Assembly (NCBI RefSeq): GCF_016086655.4
Contig: NC_052131.2
Location: 5,935,940 to 5,999,939 of the forward strand
From: Lepeophtheirus salmonis
Lineage: Eukaryota; Arthropoda; Copepoda; Siphonostomatoida; Caligidae
Direction of reading: 5' to 3'
Length of the DNA: 64,000 bases
This document shows positions 10,265 to 22,367 of the stretch, one piece after another (position 1 is the first letter of the stretch; each line of letters starts with the position of its first letter). The notes under the pieces are model-generated. The model saw nothing but the letters and a program-made list of their open reading frames with translations. It was not told the DNA's origin and did not search any database. The position numbers were made by a program, and so were the translations under genes.

Positions 10265-12589
10265 AATCGCTTTTGATTTTCCCAATTAATGAAGAAAAAA
10301 AACCATTAACAGCTATAATTCATCCATAGTAAATCATGAAAAATGTGAAACTTTTAGAATATAAAAATATGAATATGCTTAAATAAAAGAAATCAACCCT
10401 AGAAATTAAGGGATGATAAATGAAATGTCATACTTTTACGAGTTTAATAAATAGTTTTCGGAGTCCTAAATTATAAATTGGTACAATTGGATGTTTTAAT
10501 TGGCATAAATGAAGACTCAAAGTATATTTGATAATAATATATCTGACACTTGGTATCAAAAAAAGAGATTTGAGTTGTAAAAATGAAAAAAAAATATCAA
10601 AATAAATGCGCGTAATACGCGTTACCAAAAGATAGTATTGATTTATTAGTAGTATGTTTGGAACAAAAATACTCATATAATGAGGCAAGTTAAAGAAAAG
10701 TCGTTAAATTATTTGTTGAAAAATATAGGTTTTATCTATAATACTTAATAAAATTAAAATCCTATAACTTGATTCAAATCGATAATTTTAAAGAAACAAC
10801 ATGAAAATTTCCTTTTTTTATAAATTTTAGATTTTCCAATCAAAACGCGTCCATGAAGGACCATTTTTTTGTACGGTTGAAGGTTATTTTCTTGTTTAGA
10901 CGGGAAAAAAATGCAAGATACAGAATACCAAATTCCCAACTTTGGCATTTCGGTACAGTCTAATATATATACATTAAATATTATACTGTTACACAAAGCT
11001 GAATATAATAATCGCTTTAGACATTTATTATATTCGGAGAAAATATAAAAATACCTCTAATAATATAATAAATAATTAAAAAATGTAACATCCATAGACA
11101 ATGCAAAATATAAAATTGAAATATGTACAAAAAGAAAACTGTAGACAAATGTTACAAAATGAAAATATTACAACTGCTTACAATTACACGGCTATATGTA
11201 TAGTGTATACCGTAGATATGCACTTATTATTTTCATACTAAGGAATGCAGTTATTAACTAGTCGGAGCAGTGCATTCAGGTTGGGTTGTAGCCGAAAATT
11301 TAGACAATTGATTCGGGCCAAATTGTATCCTCTCACACGGCAAGCACCCTCCCTCCCTCCACCCCAAAGTCTTGCATTAATGTCTCTAACAATAAATAAT
11401 AATAATAAAAACGGAACCTACCTGTCTGGAGAGGTTAACTCTATATACAAACTAAGACCACTGTGTGAATATCAGAGATGTCCTCACAGGAGGAATTTAC
11501 AACCTTTTGAAAAAATCAGCAAATCAATTAAAAACCAATCAGAGGCCTCTCCAAAAAAAAAAAAAAAATCAGCCAGAAAATAAAAAAATAGAACCTGACT
11601 AGCCCTGACAATTGAAGACATACCAGACTCTAGTTTTATGGCCGCAATTTGGCCCAACTGTAATGTTGGAAAAATGGAGCTCTGTCCGAAAGTCGGGTTA
11701 GGTTCGGGATCACCTTTTTTTCTTCTTCGCAACTATTATGGCACCCCTGAATGAACAGAACACTTAGCATTTGCCTATATTGTCTATTCAACGGGTAAAC
11801 GTTTCCAGGAAATAAGGTAACTTAGAAAATCTTTGTCGGTTCCTCTATTTTTTAAAGGAGGGAGGCGGTTGAAAATAAATTGGAGGTTCCCTTGAATAAA
11901 AGTGCCTCTATTTTGAGGTTATTAATTTTTTTTTGAATAAATTGGAAACCATTTTATAAAATTGAGAGTATTAGGACCCCTGGAATTGCCTGCTTTGCTT
12001 TTAGTAAGCTACGCCCTTGAAGCTAAATTTTATATATAACGAAACAAAATGTGCTTTATATATTAATGAGAATTTTTTAAGTCAGACTTTTTATACTAGA
12101 TAAATATTATGTGAATAAATAAAAATTCAAAAATGAGCGATTCAACGAAAAAATACACGAATGAACGGCGAACGGAAAGTTTTTACAAAATGAAGTAATG
12201 AATGGAAAATGGTGAAAACAAGACCGGTATATAATATATTTTATTAATGTTTAATCACTAGCTTTGTGTGACTTGGTAATTGAGGAGGTAGTGTTGTGTT
12301 TTATCACCTGAGTTGCATCAAATGCTATTTATAAAGAGTGTCCGAGTTTTTTTCAATTGCTACCCAATTCAAAGAGTGTTAATAATATGTTTTTATTTAT
12401 TTTCTTGTCATCGTTATTCATTTTATCCCATCACACACCAAAGTCAATAGAGTCCAAAAGTAACTTAGTGTTGCAAAGATTAGATATTCAGGCTCAACCC
12501 GGAAAAAATCCGTAACTTAACCAATTTGGTATCAAAACAAGCGCAATTATATGTCAATTAACATATCCAAAATAAGCTTTGATCGGATT
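10265..12589. other. AT-rich stretch with possible hAT-type end near 11740
   Basis: Around 11740-11755 the sequence GGCACCCCTGAA matches the CAGGGGTG-type end of the hAT-like MITE family seen at 45-62 kb, here as a solo end pointing left. A second CCCTG occurs near 11977. A poly(A) run at 11552-11568 gives the lysine tail of a short open frame (11245-11583) with no family resemblance. Otherwise I see nothing. Confidence 0.35.
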
Positions 12590-12819
12590 TGGGGGGAAAA
12601 ATTATTGCAGTTAGAGTAAAGGTGGGTATTTTCTGTCAAATTTTATCATAACTCACTTTTCAATTGCCCTCCAATAGCCGGGAATAAAGCTGTACCAAAA
12701 ATGCTGTGATCATGAAATTTGGCACACAATGTATTATATGTACATATTTTGCTACTCAAAAAACAGAAAAAAATGAAAACATTTGACCAATATAGATTTT
12801 AAATATCAAAGAATCAAAT

Positions 12820-13910
12820 ATATATCTATCTGCTTCCTCGTCACTTCCAACACTGTCTTCGTCTGATGAAACTTCCTCTTGGTCACAATTCTTGTACTCA
12901 ACTACATTGCAATTACCAGAAGCGGAAACACATGAAAGCCTGTCTCAACTGCGGCTACAAACGTTGGTACTCCAAGGGCTTATCTTGGATACGTTACAAT
13001 TGCATCGTATGAAGTGAAGAATATTATCCGGAGCTGCGCTAAAATCCGTCATGATAGGCTCGTAACTGTTATTGGATAGTTTCCAGCCCCAATCAAGTGG
13101 ACTTAGTACAACGCCCATCAATGTTTTCCATTCAATGACCTGCAGATGGATTCACAAAAAGTGATACTTTGCAGTATTTTTGGTTGGAGCAAGAGACTGT
13201 GGCTTGATTGTCGTTTTAGACGTCACTACTGCCTTCATGAACTGATGATGTCGCAAATCTTATTCACCCAGTTTCTTTTTCCACCGTTGCTATAAAAGAC
13301 ATAATTTGAGTAAAATCTAAACACAAATTTCATTGAGGATTCTCTAGGGTAGGAAATTTTCATATGCATAGATAATTATGTAGTAATATTTTCATTCACC
13401 TAAACATTAAAAATGCAAGTCCTTTTTGCTCTACTGCCTCTGCTGTGGCTGTTTCGTCCTCAAATACTTCAGAAGATTCTTGAAAGATACCGTTTGTCTC
13501 AAACTTCTTCAGGGAACTTGTTTTTCCTGATATAAAAATATAAAATACCCTGAACATTTTGAGTAGATGTTAGTATATTTTGGATGCTAGGCGTAGGTAA
13601 TCTATTAATGGTTACTCAAAGAGTTCAGTTTTTACCATAAACACTTTATGTGTGTGTGTCTTTGATTTACAAAGCTCGAAAGCAATGCTATTTAAGACAA
13701 GCATGACCATTGGTTTTTCTTGATTTGTGCATCATCGAATTCTGAAACAGTGAGGTAGGTACAGCTGTGAGCTCGTACTGGAAATGGCTTTGTGTATCCT
13801 CTTCTCTCTCGATCAGTACAAGTAGCCTATAAAATAGTAGCAATGGGTCAACATGAACTTTCTCCTGGTCAATTCTTACTCCGACCTCTAGTGCCTCCAA
13901 TGTGATAAGG
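12820..13910 (-). pseudogene. Decayed multicopy protein with Cys-rich tail
   Basis: Read on the minus strand, three separated blocks keep a recognisable order. At 13900-13688 there is DPLLLFYRLLVLIEREED, then FQYELTAVPTSLFQNSMM. At about 13550-13420 a charged segment follows. At about 13150-12820 comes SPLDWGWKLSNNSYEPIMTD, then FIRCNCN, then after one stop a stretch with spaced Cys and an acidic end, EEVSSDEDSVGSDE. From memory this matches the 3' half of an unnamed protein family repeated in many arthropod, cnidarian and mollusc genomes, whose tail has a WGW motif followed by a Cys-rich knuckle. Several of the expected cysteines are lost. The gaps at 13420-13300 and 13690-13560 may be introns or deletions. 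Confidence 0.55.
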
Positions 13911-14094
13911 AGAAAAAGTGAATATATATTATAACATTTGATATAACATTAAGCCTCATGCCTCAAACTGTATAAATAAATTATTTCAAGCTTCATGGAC
14001 ACAAGAGAAGTCGTTGCATACTCGTAATGAGTAAGGGATTCCAAAAACCGGACATTCAAGGAAGTCCTCAGAGCAAGTCATTTTTCTTTTTTTC

Positions 14095-14150
14095 TCTCTT
14101 TATTTCTCTCTCTTTTCTTCTTCTCTGTCTTTGTTTCTATCTCTTCTAGC
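14095..14150 (+). repeat. Pyrimidine (TC/TTC) tract
   Basis: A 55-base run made almost only of C and T ends in CTTCTAG. It resembles a splice-acceptor tract, but no exon with family resemblance follows, so it is recorded only as low-complexity sequence. Confidence 0.5.
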
Positions 14151-14479
14151 TGGGGCATACGAATACTTATGGACTTTTACTATGAGATCACTTCAAAAAT
14201 GAGTTTTTTCCTTGAAATATTGTCGTGGCTCTATCTTAAATTGATCACGATATAGAGCGTTTTTGGACAGGCTTTTTTTATAATAAAAGTGCATACTTTC
14301 AGCTATCAAATGCAATACTTTTAAGCTTCTTCAATCTATTCGTCTAGAAGCTATAGCCTCTCAACAAAAAGCACCTATTTTCAACTTTAAACAAGGATAA
14401 CTCGAGTTAAAAGTATGATGTAGACATTTTAAAAATGGTTTTTGAATTTTTTAACATTCAGCCTTAAAATATATTAATA

Positions 14480-15260
14480 TAACTTATCCCATTCTTCAAC
14501 ACCCTGGGCTGGATAACGTGATTGCTGTTCACTTATTGATTGTATCCCAGTTTTCCTCTATACGATTGATACTGAATTGAAGTACTTGGCGTAGTAACCA
14601 ATTGTTTTACGATCACCAAAATTAAGAAACAAAAATTTTACTTGGTATTTACTTAGTAATTCGAAAAAAACGTGGCTATTCTGTTCTGACCGTGAGCAAG
14701 ATAAGATCATTTGGTAATTTTGTTTATAGTGTTTCACTGTTTTTATACAAAAAAGCTGGGTCATCGAAAGTGAAAAACTTTAGTCTCTTGCCATATAAAT
14801 CTGAGCCATAAATCTTGTTAAGACTTTTGACTTCAATTGTGCTATTGTCAGCCTTCTTAACATCTTTCATGTTTATTAAATAAGGGCAGCCTAATAATAA
14901 TCATATAGAGGACTCCAGTCTTTGATAATGATTTCGTCCAAGACAAGAAGAATTTCCTATAAGTTCTTTCCTAATCTTTGACGATACTACTTTACTTAGG
15001 GACTCCAATTACTTTGTGATGGTGTATTGAGAAGGAATGGCTTTGCCAGTATAAAAGTTATCAATATGAAGTGAAACATTGTAGGAGACCTGCATCTTGC
15101 TCATATCTGACATGAAATTAGAAGCATCAGGACTTGATTCAATTATATTCTTTGAATAAAGCTTCAAATTATCATCGACCATACAGTTTTTATTCTGCTG
15201 AAATGCAAATTTTCTAAAGGCTTGGATCCCAAAATCACAAAGGCCACGTGACAAAAATAT
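14480..15260 (-). pseudogene. piggyBac-like transposase fragment
   Basis: On the minus strand (15254-15009) the frame begins MSRGLCDFGIQAFRKFAF and runs to NVSLHIDNFYTGKAI. PiggyBac transposases have a KPxxFGxKxW block followed by a FDNFFTS-like strand whose Asp is the second catalytic residue. Here the first block is degraded (KP lost, Trp changed) and IDNFYTG keeps the Asp. After stops the next frames give GCPYLINMKDVKKADNSTIEV, matching the usual CPL...K...RG region, and FDDPAFL. The third catalytic Asp and the C-terminal Cys-rich finger were not found. Ends and TTAA target sites were not identified. The assignment is moderate because similarity is carried by short motifs. Confidence 0.5.
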
Positions 15261-16350
15261 TTAAACCTTGCCCTAAATCTAAACTTTTTCTCCTTCTTTG
15301 TGGGCGAAAAAGAAATTAAAATTATAATAATTATCCAATGAAAATTAATGTTTTTAATGTTAAATTAATAAATTTAAGTGTTATATTTATTTATTTTTGT
15401 AATATGCATAATATTATATTTAAAATATGTTCTTTATAAGAAAAGTATGCAATATTAAAATTGAAGGTCCATACATTTTATAATAAATACACTTAAAAAA
15501 TAAAACTACCTATAAAATACGCCTTATATTTTATACAAATGGAAACTTGTATAAATTTTATTTTGCGTTAAGGAAGAGATGCTATAAAATCAACACAAAT
15601 TTTTATTTTTAAATTTGACATCATTTGTATTTAATTTTTAATCAAACTTTGGTAATATCCATCACAATTAAACATTTAAACAATTTGAGTTGTATTTTTT
15701 GGGGGTTTTAATGATGACGAAGGAGTTGTTCTTTGACTTCATACATAGTATCGAACCCGATTCATGCTAATACTAATTTTATAATTAAGAAGCTAATTTT
15801 ATTTCAATGCTTAAAGGACATGGCAGTTTAATATTGTAATGTCAAGGATCCATATCGTCTACTCTTCTCTCACGATTATTGAGATTTTTACCATTTTAGG
15901 ACACAAATGATCTACAACTGGATCCTTTTCTTCAAATTTGAACATTTGGTAGGTCATTCAACCTTTATAAAAACTGAGTGAGATAATGAATTAATATTGT
16001 AACCATTCTTAACTATATAACATTGGTTGGGAAGTTAAAGTTATGTTTATCATAAAAAATCCTCGATGGACTAAGACTTGAGTTTTGGATCAACTACGAA
16101 GTAATTCTTGGCAATGTTTTTAGTAGATACAGAGAGAGTAGGATTTGTGTTTTCTTTCCTACCTCCCTCAGGAGTACCATGTCAATTTTCGTTTTTTTTT
16201 GTTTTTGTTTTTAGCTTACCAGTGGATAGCATTGTTTTCCACTCTGATTATCACATAAGCTTTAAACCAAGTAGCAAAACAAGCACAAAAACAATAAAAA
16301 GGTAAAAATGTCTTGGTTAAAATTTACTTCAGGGAGCACTATACATGGAG
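15261..16350. other. AT-rich stretch, no gene recognised
   Basis: Contains a short T-rich open frame (16108-16305) and no recognisable protein or repeat partner. Confidence 0.4.
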
Positions 16351-16500
16351 AGTGCACTTCTTTTCAGAAAATACATAGGTTGACATAAACAATTATCTTT
16401 AGTATATCTACGTATAATCTTTTATCCAATCAAACGCCACGTAGATTTACTAAAGGTGATTGCTTATGTCAAACTATGTATTTTCAGAAAGAAGTGCTCT
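16351..16500. repeat. Near-perfect 150 bp palindrome (hairpin/MITE)
   Basis: The left arm 16351-16413 and the right arm 16439-16500 are reverse complements with only a few mismatches, separated by a 25-base loop. Both arms end in CACTTCTTT-type sequence at the outside and ACGTAGAT-type sequence inside. The short loop and the length fit a foldback MITE, and a transcript of either strand would form a hairpin of about 60 bp. No clear target-site duplication was seen, and no second copy in the window. Confidence 0.75.
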
Positions 16501-18736
16501 GGACAGGGGCAATATTTGGCTATTATTTCTATAATAACAACTCTAGCTATAAACTAGAATGTATTCGTGTATTAATAAAAATAGCTAGATTTGAATCACA
16601 AATTAAAAAGAAGAATACTGAATGTATATTAATTCTAGTATTAATAAATAGCTATTAACTATAGTTTTGTTATTTTAGTTATTAATTATGTGAGGTGATA
16701 AGATGAATGTATGGAGGGAGATGAGGGGATGAGCTTTTAGACCAAATCATGAGTTATTTTAGAGAATAACTATGCTAGTCAATTGGCCCCCTATATGCTA
16801 CAAGTACTGTACGGCTTTGCTTCCCACTGTCAAACGACAGCTACTGGAACATTAGTCTACTTGGGTTCCATTTTTTGGAGTAGTTCAATTCTAAAATTCA
16901 CCAGGAAGTCCTTGAGGAGGATGAATTGAGTTGTTGTTGTTTTTTTCTCTGAGCATTCTTCAAAGTTCAAGACTCCATCTTTAAATCCTTCATGCAATAA
17001 TTTGTTAGGGAGGTGGAGAAATTGATAGAAATTCAGGAGATTAAATCGGAAGTTGGGACACCTCAATACTAGTCTGCAAAGGGAATGCTCGTTTCTATAT
17101 AGACGAAAAGAGGGCAAATGGACCCTGGACTACGTGTGAGAGATATTGATAGAACCTTCAAGAGGAAGCTACAGAAGAGGCCGTTATTGAATGCGGAATA
17201 TATTAAAATTTTAGAGTATTCCTCAGTTGAAGGATATATACCCCATAATAAATAAACTTTATAAATTATGCTTGAATTTGTGTTCCTTCTTTTCAACTTG
17301 TTTGCTGTTAAACTTGTATTTGCTCTTTAGTTTTAGATTCATGTACGGGAAGATACTCACTTCACACATGTATCGCTACCTGAGAGGACCTTCTCATGAA
17401 GATCTAAAACTATTTTGTCTGCAATGATAATATAAAATAATTGAAAAATATATCGAAAATTGAATTTATTTCTTAAGTGGTTTGCTATTAATGGTGGGTT
17501 CCTTTAGTTTTTATTAACTTATATATCTCGTTCATAACTACTTAATGTATCCATTAGGAATTTGAATTTATATTAAAACATTATTCATTCGCATGTATTG
17601 CAAGCTTCTAGTACATATAAGAGCGCATTTAAGGTCAATTATCCCTGGAAAATTATTTATGTATTGCCTGTAAGGTGATCTTTGTGTACAACCACTTATC
17701 AAATTCTATGGGAGAACATGGGACCGAAAACGAATATCTAGAAGATATATTGCCAGATAAATGAGAGCAAACTTCAAGGAAACACGGAGGTCAATACTCA
17801 CTTATCTAAGGAGATACGAAGGAATTTGGGCTTTATAATACAAATGATATTTTGCCCTGCATATTACTCACCCAGTAATAGCGATGCTGAAAAAGTACCT
17901 TCAGGCTTCCTGATTTAATGTCCGCAGGGGTACAATTGTAATCTTCAAAGATGGTATTGACAAATTTGCAAATAATTTGAGTAAAAGTTATACCTTCCGC
18001 CATATTGATTTTATCTCTTCTAGAGACAATATATATCTCTTTGCTCAAACCTCCCATCTAAAAAAAAATGCCAAACCCAGACGTTTAAGCATCAGTATTA
18101 ATTTCAATATATGGAAATAATTACCGGAGGATGAAGAGTACGGGTCTCTTAAATTTCACAATAATTTTAAATAACTCAAACTCTATTGATGGTTTATAAA
18201 GGGCATGAAAGTTCCCTTTATTGAGATCAACATGTAAAGCACACATTGTCCACAGCACAACTAAGCATTCTATTGTCTGACTTGGTAACCAAGACACATG
18301 AGTTTAAGCTTGTTTGCTGGGGAGCAGAGGCCCGTAATAACAGATCATCATGATAAATGCTGCCACTTATATGAAGTTCCGATATAATGAAATTAATAAC
18401 CGGTCTCATTATTTTTTTAATAATGCTAATAATTTTAGTAATATAATTAACTAAATATGTAACATTTTAAATACTAGAATACGATGTAATATAAGATATT
18501 GATAAACAAAAAACGTATTACCGTCTTCAGTATAAATAAATGAATGAATTTATAGGAAAACTCATACTATTTTCTCAAGCTACCGGTCGCGTTTCGCTGC
18601 TTGGTTTAAATCTTTAATTATCACTAAGTCAGTGTCTCCCCCCTCTCAAGCTCCTTTAGTATCACAAGCTCACGTACTATAATCTTATATTATACAACGT
18701 TAGATGTAATCGGCCTTGTCAGAATTCTTAATCAGA
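16501..18736. other. AT-rich stretch with small unassigned frames
   Basis: Minus-strand frames at 16857-17117, 17833-18057 and 18227-18409 have normal residue mixtures but no family resemblance, and no start or splice context that would support them as genes. No repeat partner was found in the window. Confidence 0.35.
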
Positions 18737-18862
18737 TGTCTTGTGCCGACTGCTTGGCAAGATAGGCAGATTTTGACAAAACACGCAACCACTCATGGTA
18801 TATGACATCACTATTAAAAGCGTGGGGGAAGGCGAACATTAATCGTACACGCGTTATGATTA
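18737..18862 (+). mobile_element. MITE family with CGTACACGCGTTAT end, copy 1 (partial)
   Basis: This segment shares a body (ACGCAACCACTCAT, AAAAGCGTGG) and the GC-rich end CGTACACGCGTTAT with 29872-30062 (same orientation) and 58772-58937 (inverted). It lacks the leftmost part present in the other two. No coding frame is present. Confidence 0.65.
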
Positions 18863-20162
18863 GGGATGGGTAAAGATGGGCTATTTGGTCAAATAAATTA
18901 TTATTTGAGATTAGAAAAGGAAAATAGTTGGTAGATTTTCCTTTTTTTCTTTCTTCTTTTTCCCTTCATTATTTATTAATAGTTCTTGTGTACAACATTT
19001 CCCTCTAATGAAGACCATAGTTTGCCTCTTACCTAAGTAATATTAAATATAATTAATTTTATCAGTCAAATGCATTAAAAAAGTTCCCCCTCCGCCTGGA
19101 CTGCATTTAATTGGATCTCCATATATCCCTTTTCTCTCGGAGTTCATATTTTTCCGTTTGGAAAACCTAGCAACATGCCTTCAGTGTTTCTCTGCATGTT
19201 CAATTTAAGGGATCTCGTCTCTGTGTGCCTCACTCAATGGATCTAATTTTCTTTAATGGAAGGATCGTTCATTGTCTAGATGCCCCTTCAATTTCAAGGT
19301 CTGTGATAGTGACTTCTGTCATCGTAAATCATTGCCTCTATGTTCAAAAATATATAAATTCCTCTAAACCTTCTACGGAATAATCATATACTGCTAAAAG
19401 AACTATTGAGTTCCATAAAAAGATAGAACAATCTACTGAAAGTCCAAGTGAAGAACAGAAAGAGTTCTTATCCTACATCCACTGCTCCTTTATTGAAATT
19501 CTGAAGTTTTTTGTTCTTAATTCAACTCTGCTTCGTGTCTTACTCTAAGAAAAACATTTCATTCATAAGAGTCCTTCAGTTTCCTTGATGTATATAACGC
19601 ATAAATAACTTTATAAGGCCTAAATTTTCAGCAAAATTTTAGATTTTTGATTTCTATCTAATTTCTAACTATATGTAAAATTATAAAAATATCTGAGATA
19701 ATATAAAAACAATATTTTCTACGACACTGAGAAAATATCCTTTTTATTGATTTGATGTGGAATAACCCAGTTGAAAAGTTTAATAAAATAGATAATGTCG
19801 ACACAGTGTTTAAGTAAATCATCGGAGAACTAACCGTTACTTCAAGACAGTTTTTTTAGTATTTCAACTTAGATTAACAAAATAAATTTAACTTTAACTA
19901 GTTAAATTAAAAGTTAATTAACTTATCTAAGTTAAAATTGCATTAACTTGTCCAACTCTGATTATACTTCCAGTAAATGCACCCGTATTATAGATTTTAT
20001 TATGTACATACTAAGAATTTGAAACTTGCTAATCAGTGTGACATACATACACGTACTATAATTTTATATAATAGTTAAAGTTGATAATATTGTAGAGAAA
20101 AACGCGTGCAAGGAGAAGGGGGAAAAAAGACATATGGTATCATTGTTTAAAATACTGATGTG
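18863..20162. other. Stretch with no recognised gene
   Basis: A dense cluster of AGTTAA/TTAACT motifs lies at 19865-19950 and forms short AT palindromes. The rest shows no family resemblance or repeat partner. Confidence 0.4.
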
Positions 20163-21778
20163 ATTATCATTTGCCTGCTTTATTATGATTTTTGAGGGTA
20201 TAACGAAAGTATTTATTAGCAAAATGTTTAATGAAGATATACTACGTATAATTGACTTCGACGTTTTTTATCCGTTACAGTAGATTTGAAAACGTCACAC
20301 TCCATGAAATTGTAATTAATTATGAACCCTATTCTCAGAATAATAGCTAATGAAACAACAAAGTAGAGAATTTCGAAATATATTTGAAGTTCCAAGTTCA
20401 AAAAAGAAGGCTTTAATTAAATATAACCTACATAATAAAAAATATACCATCATATATTTATGTTAAATATACAAAATTAAACAATTGGAATCATATAACT
20501 AACAACAATAAATTATATATAGACAGAATATTGAAATAATAGATTGATCAAAATAATATTTTCTTGTTCTGACATCGGAATCCAGTTAAATATTTCATAA
20601 CTTTAGGTTGCAAGACACAAGCAAGACGTGGAGTTTAATCAAAAAGATAATCACCCCTTTTCTTCATGTGGAAGTTGCAATATACAATTGTGCACAGGAT
20701 AGATATATCTCTACCGATGAGATCTAACTAATTATTAATAATAAAGTAAATGTCAAAATCATAAAATTAGACAATAAATATACTAATAAAAAAAATGTTA
20801 GATATAAATCCATCTTCAAGATTTAGAGCAAAAGCTTAATATGTTGTAATGTCCTGCGATATTACTCCTTATTAAGAGCATCAAAAAAGATATTTTCCCC
20901 GTTATTTATTCTTATATAACAACATACTATTATCATGAAGGATTTACACAATTGCTAATTATAATGATACACCCAATGTAACTACCCCGTTGTTGTGACC
21001 ATTTAAACAGTTGTTTTTGCCTTTAATAAGTTTTCTGAACACCATTTCTTGGAGCCTATCAACCATAGCTAAGCCTTAAGTGATAAAAAAGTAATATTTA
21101 TTGACTATGTAATATTGGAAAACCTAATGATCATACCCAAGTCTTTAAGCGAAGAAAATAGTATCAGACAAACTAGTTGCGAACCATCCAAAGCTACTAC
21201 CGTCGTTGTTGTGACCATTTAAGCAGTTGTTTTTGCTATTTAATGAGTTGTGTATCATAATTCTTGATATGTTTAGCTAAAATAGAATCATATTTTATGG
21301 TTAGATTTTAAAAAAATGAATACTTACTGTGAGGTAGTACAACATTCAGAGTTCCATTTCGATATTAGTAAATACTTTTTACTGATAACTTGATCGTCAT
21401 TTGGTGTGGATGACTCAAAACATTTTTATATGTATTTCTATAAATTACATCAGTACCAAGATCCTCCATTAATTTAATGATGGTTCCTCGGGAAGGGATA
21501 GGTTTACCCGTGTATTTCTCCATAAATTTTTTGAACATAGATGATTAGCAATGGATAAGGTTATATTACATGCAATAAGCATCCTTGTGAGATCAAGGTC
21601 TGACTTGATGGATTCATCCTTAACTTTATTTTTTAGATGAATATCCATGCTCTTGATATGAGGATAATGAGTGGCTTGAAATTCTAGACAGGGGACTAAC
21701 GGCACATTTATATCGACAAATCCGACAATCCATCTGTTTCTCATCCGGTAAGTATTTTCCAAATTCCTGGGCCTCCAT
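20163..21778 (-). mobile_element. hAT-like transposon remnant, copy 2 (inverted relative to 7500-8975)
   Basis: This is the better preserved of two inverted copies. The minus strand opens with an ATG at 21778 and reads MEAQEFGKYLPDEKQMDCRI, then a C-x2-C pair followed by SPLSRISSHS and a second histidine (EHGY) before a stop near 21626. This looks like the BED/CGGBP1-like zinc finger found at the N-terminus of some hAT transposases. A second frame (21762-21469) continues with DLTRMLIACNITLSIANH and NLSLPEEPSLN, so the finger and the following segment are out of phase. Then come the same 55 bp internal repeats as in copy 1 (about 20998-21050 and 21212-21260). No catalytic core or certain TIRs were found. 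Confidence 0.6.
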
Positions 21779-22367
21779 TTTCATAAATCCAGACAGAAGG
21801 CGACGTTATTTTAGGCATTGTATTCAGTTCTCTATCGACTATCACCATCTAATATTATATTAATATTGAATAATAAAGGCGGGAATGATAACGTTCCTGA
21901 TTGATAGAAGAAGATGTCTATTATTTAATCAATGATGCCATAAGTATTTCTTCTCTTCTCCTCGCACGCTTTTCTATTCTTACCAAAATTATCACCCTTA
22001 ATAATAGTACTTAACGAAGGAAAACGTGGACAAGGGAGACGTGGTTCACATTGGTTAATTATTTTGTTGAGTTATTACTTAATTAATAATAAATTATGGT
22101 GTACAAGTGTTCTGCTCCTTGATGCAAGCAGAGATATGTCTCCATTTGAAAGGATCCGGAGGTGAGCTTTCACACATTTCCTATAAAAGACTCCCAAAAC
22201 CTGGCCAAATGGCTTAAAGCCCTTCCAAGAGATACGATTAACTAGACACCTACAGCAAATTTAAGACTATGTAGTTTGCCTTTAAAGGGACTAATTTTAT
22301 CACTGAATCAGTAGATAAATCCCGTAATAAAGGAATATCACTCCAACGAAGACAATACAATAAATAT
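21779..22367. other. Stretch with no recognised gene
   Basis: No family resemblance and no repeat partner found; it separates the hAT remnant from the anonymous repeat that follows. Confidence 0.4.

Noticed and set aside
16351..16500. microRNA gene
   Set aside because: The stem is long and almost perfectly paired, as in a foldback element; no bulge pattern or conserved seed can be argued from sequence.
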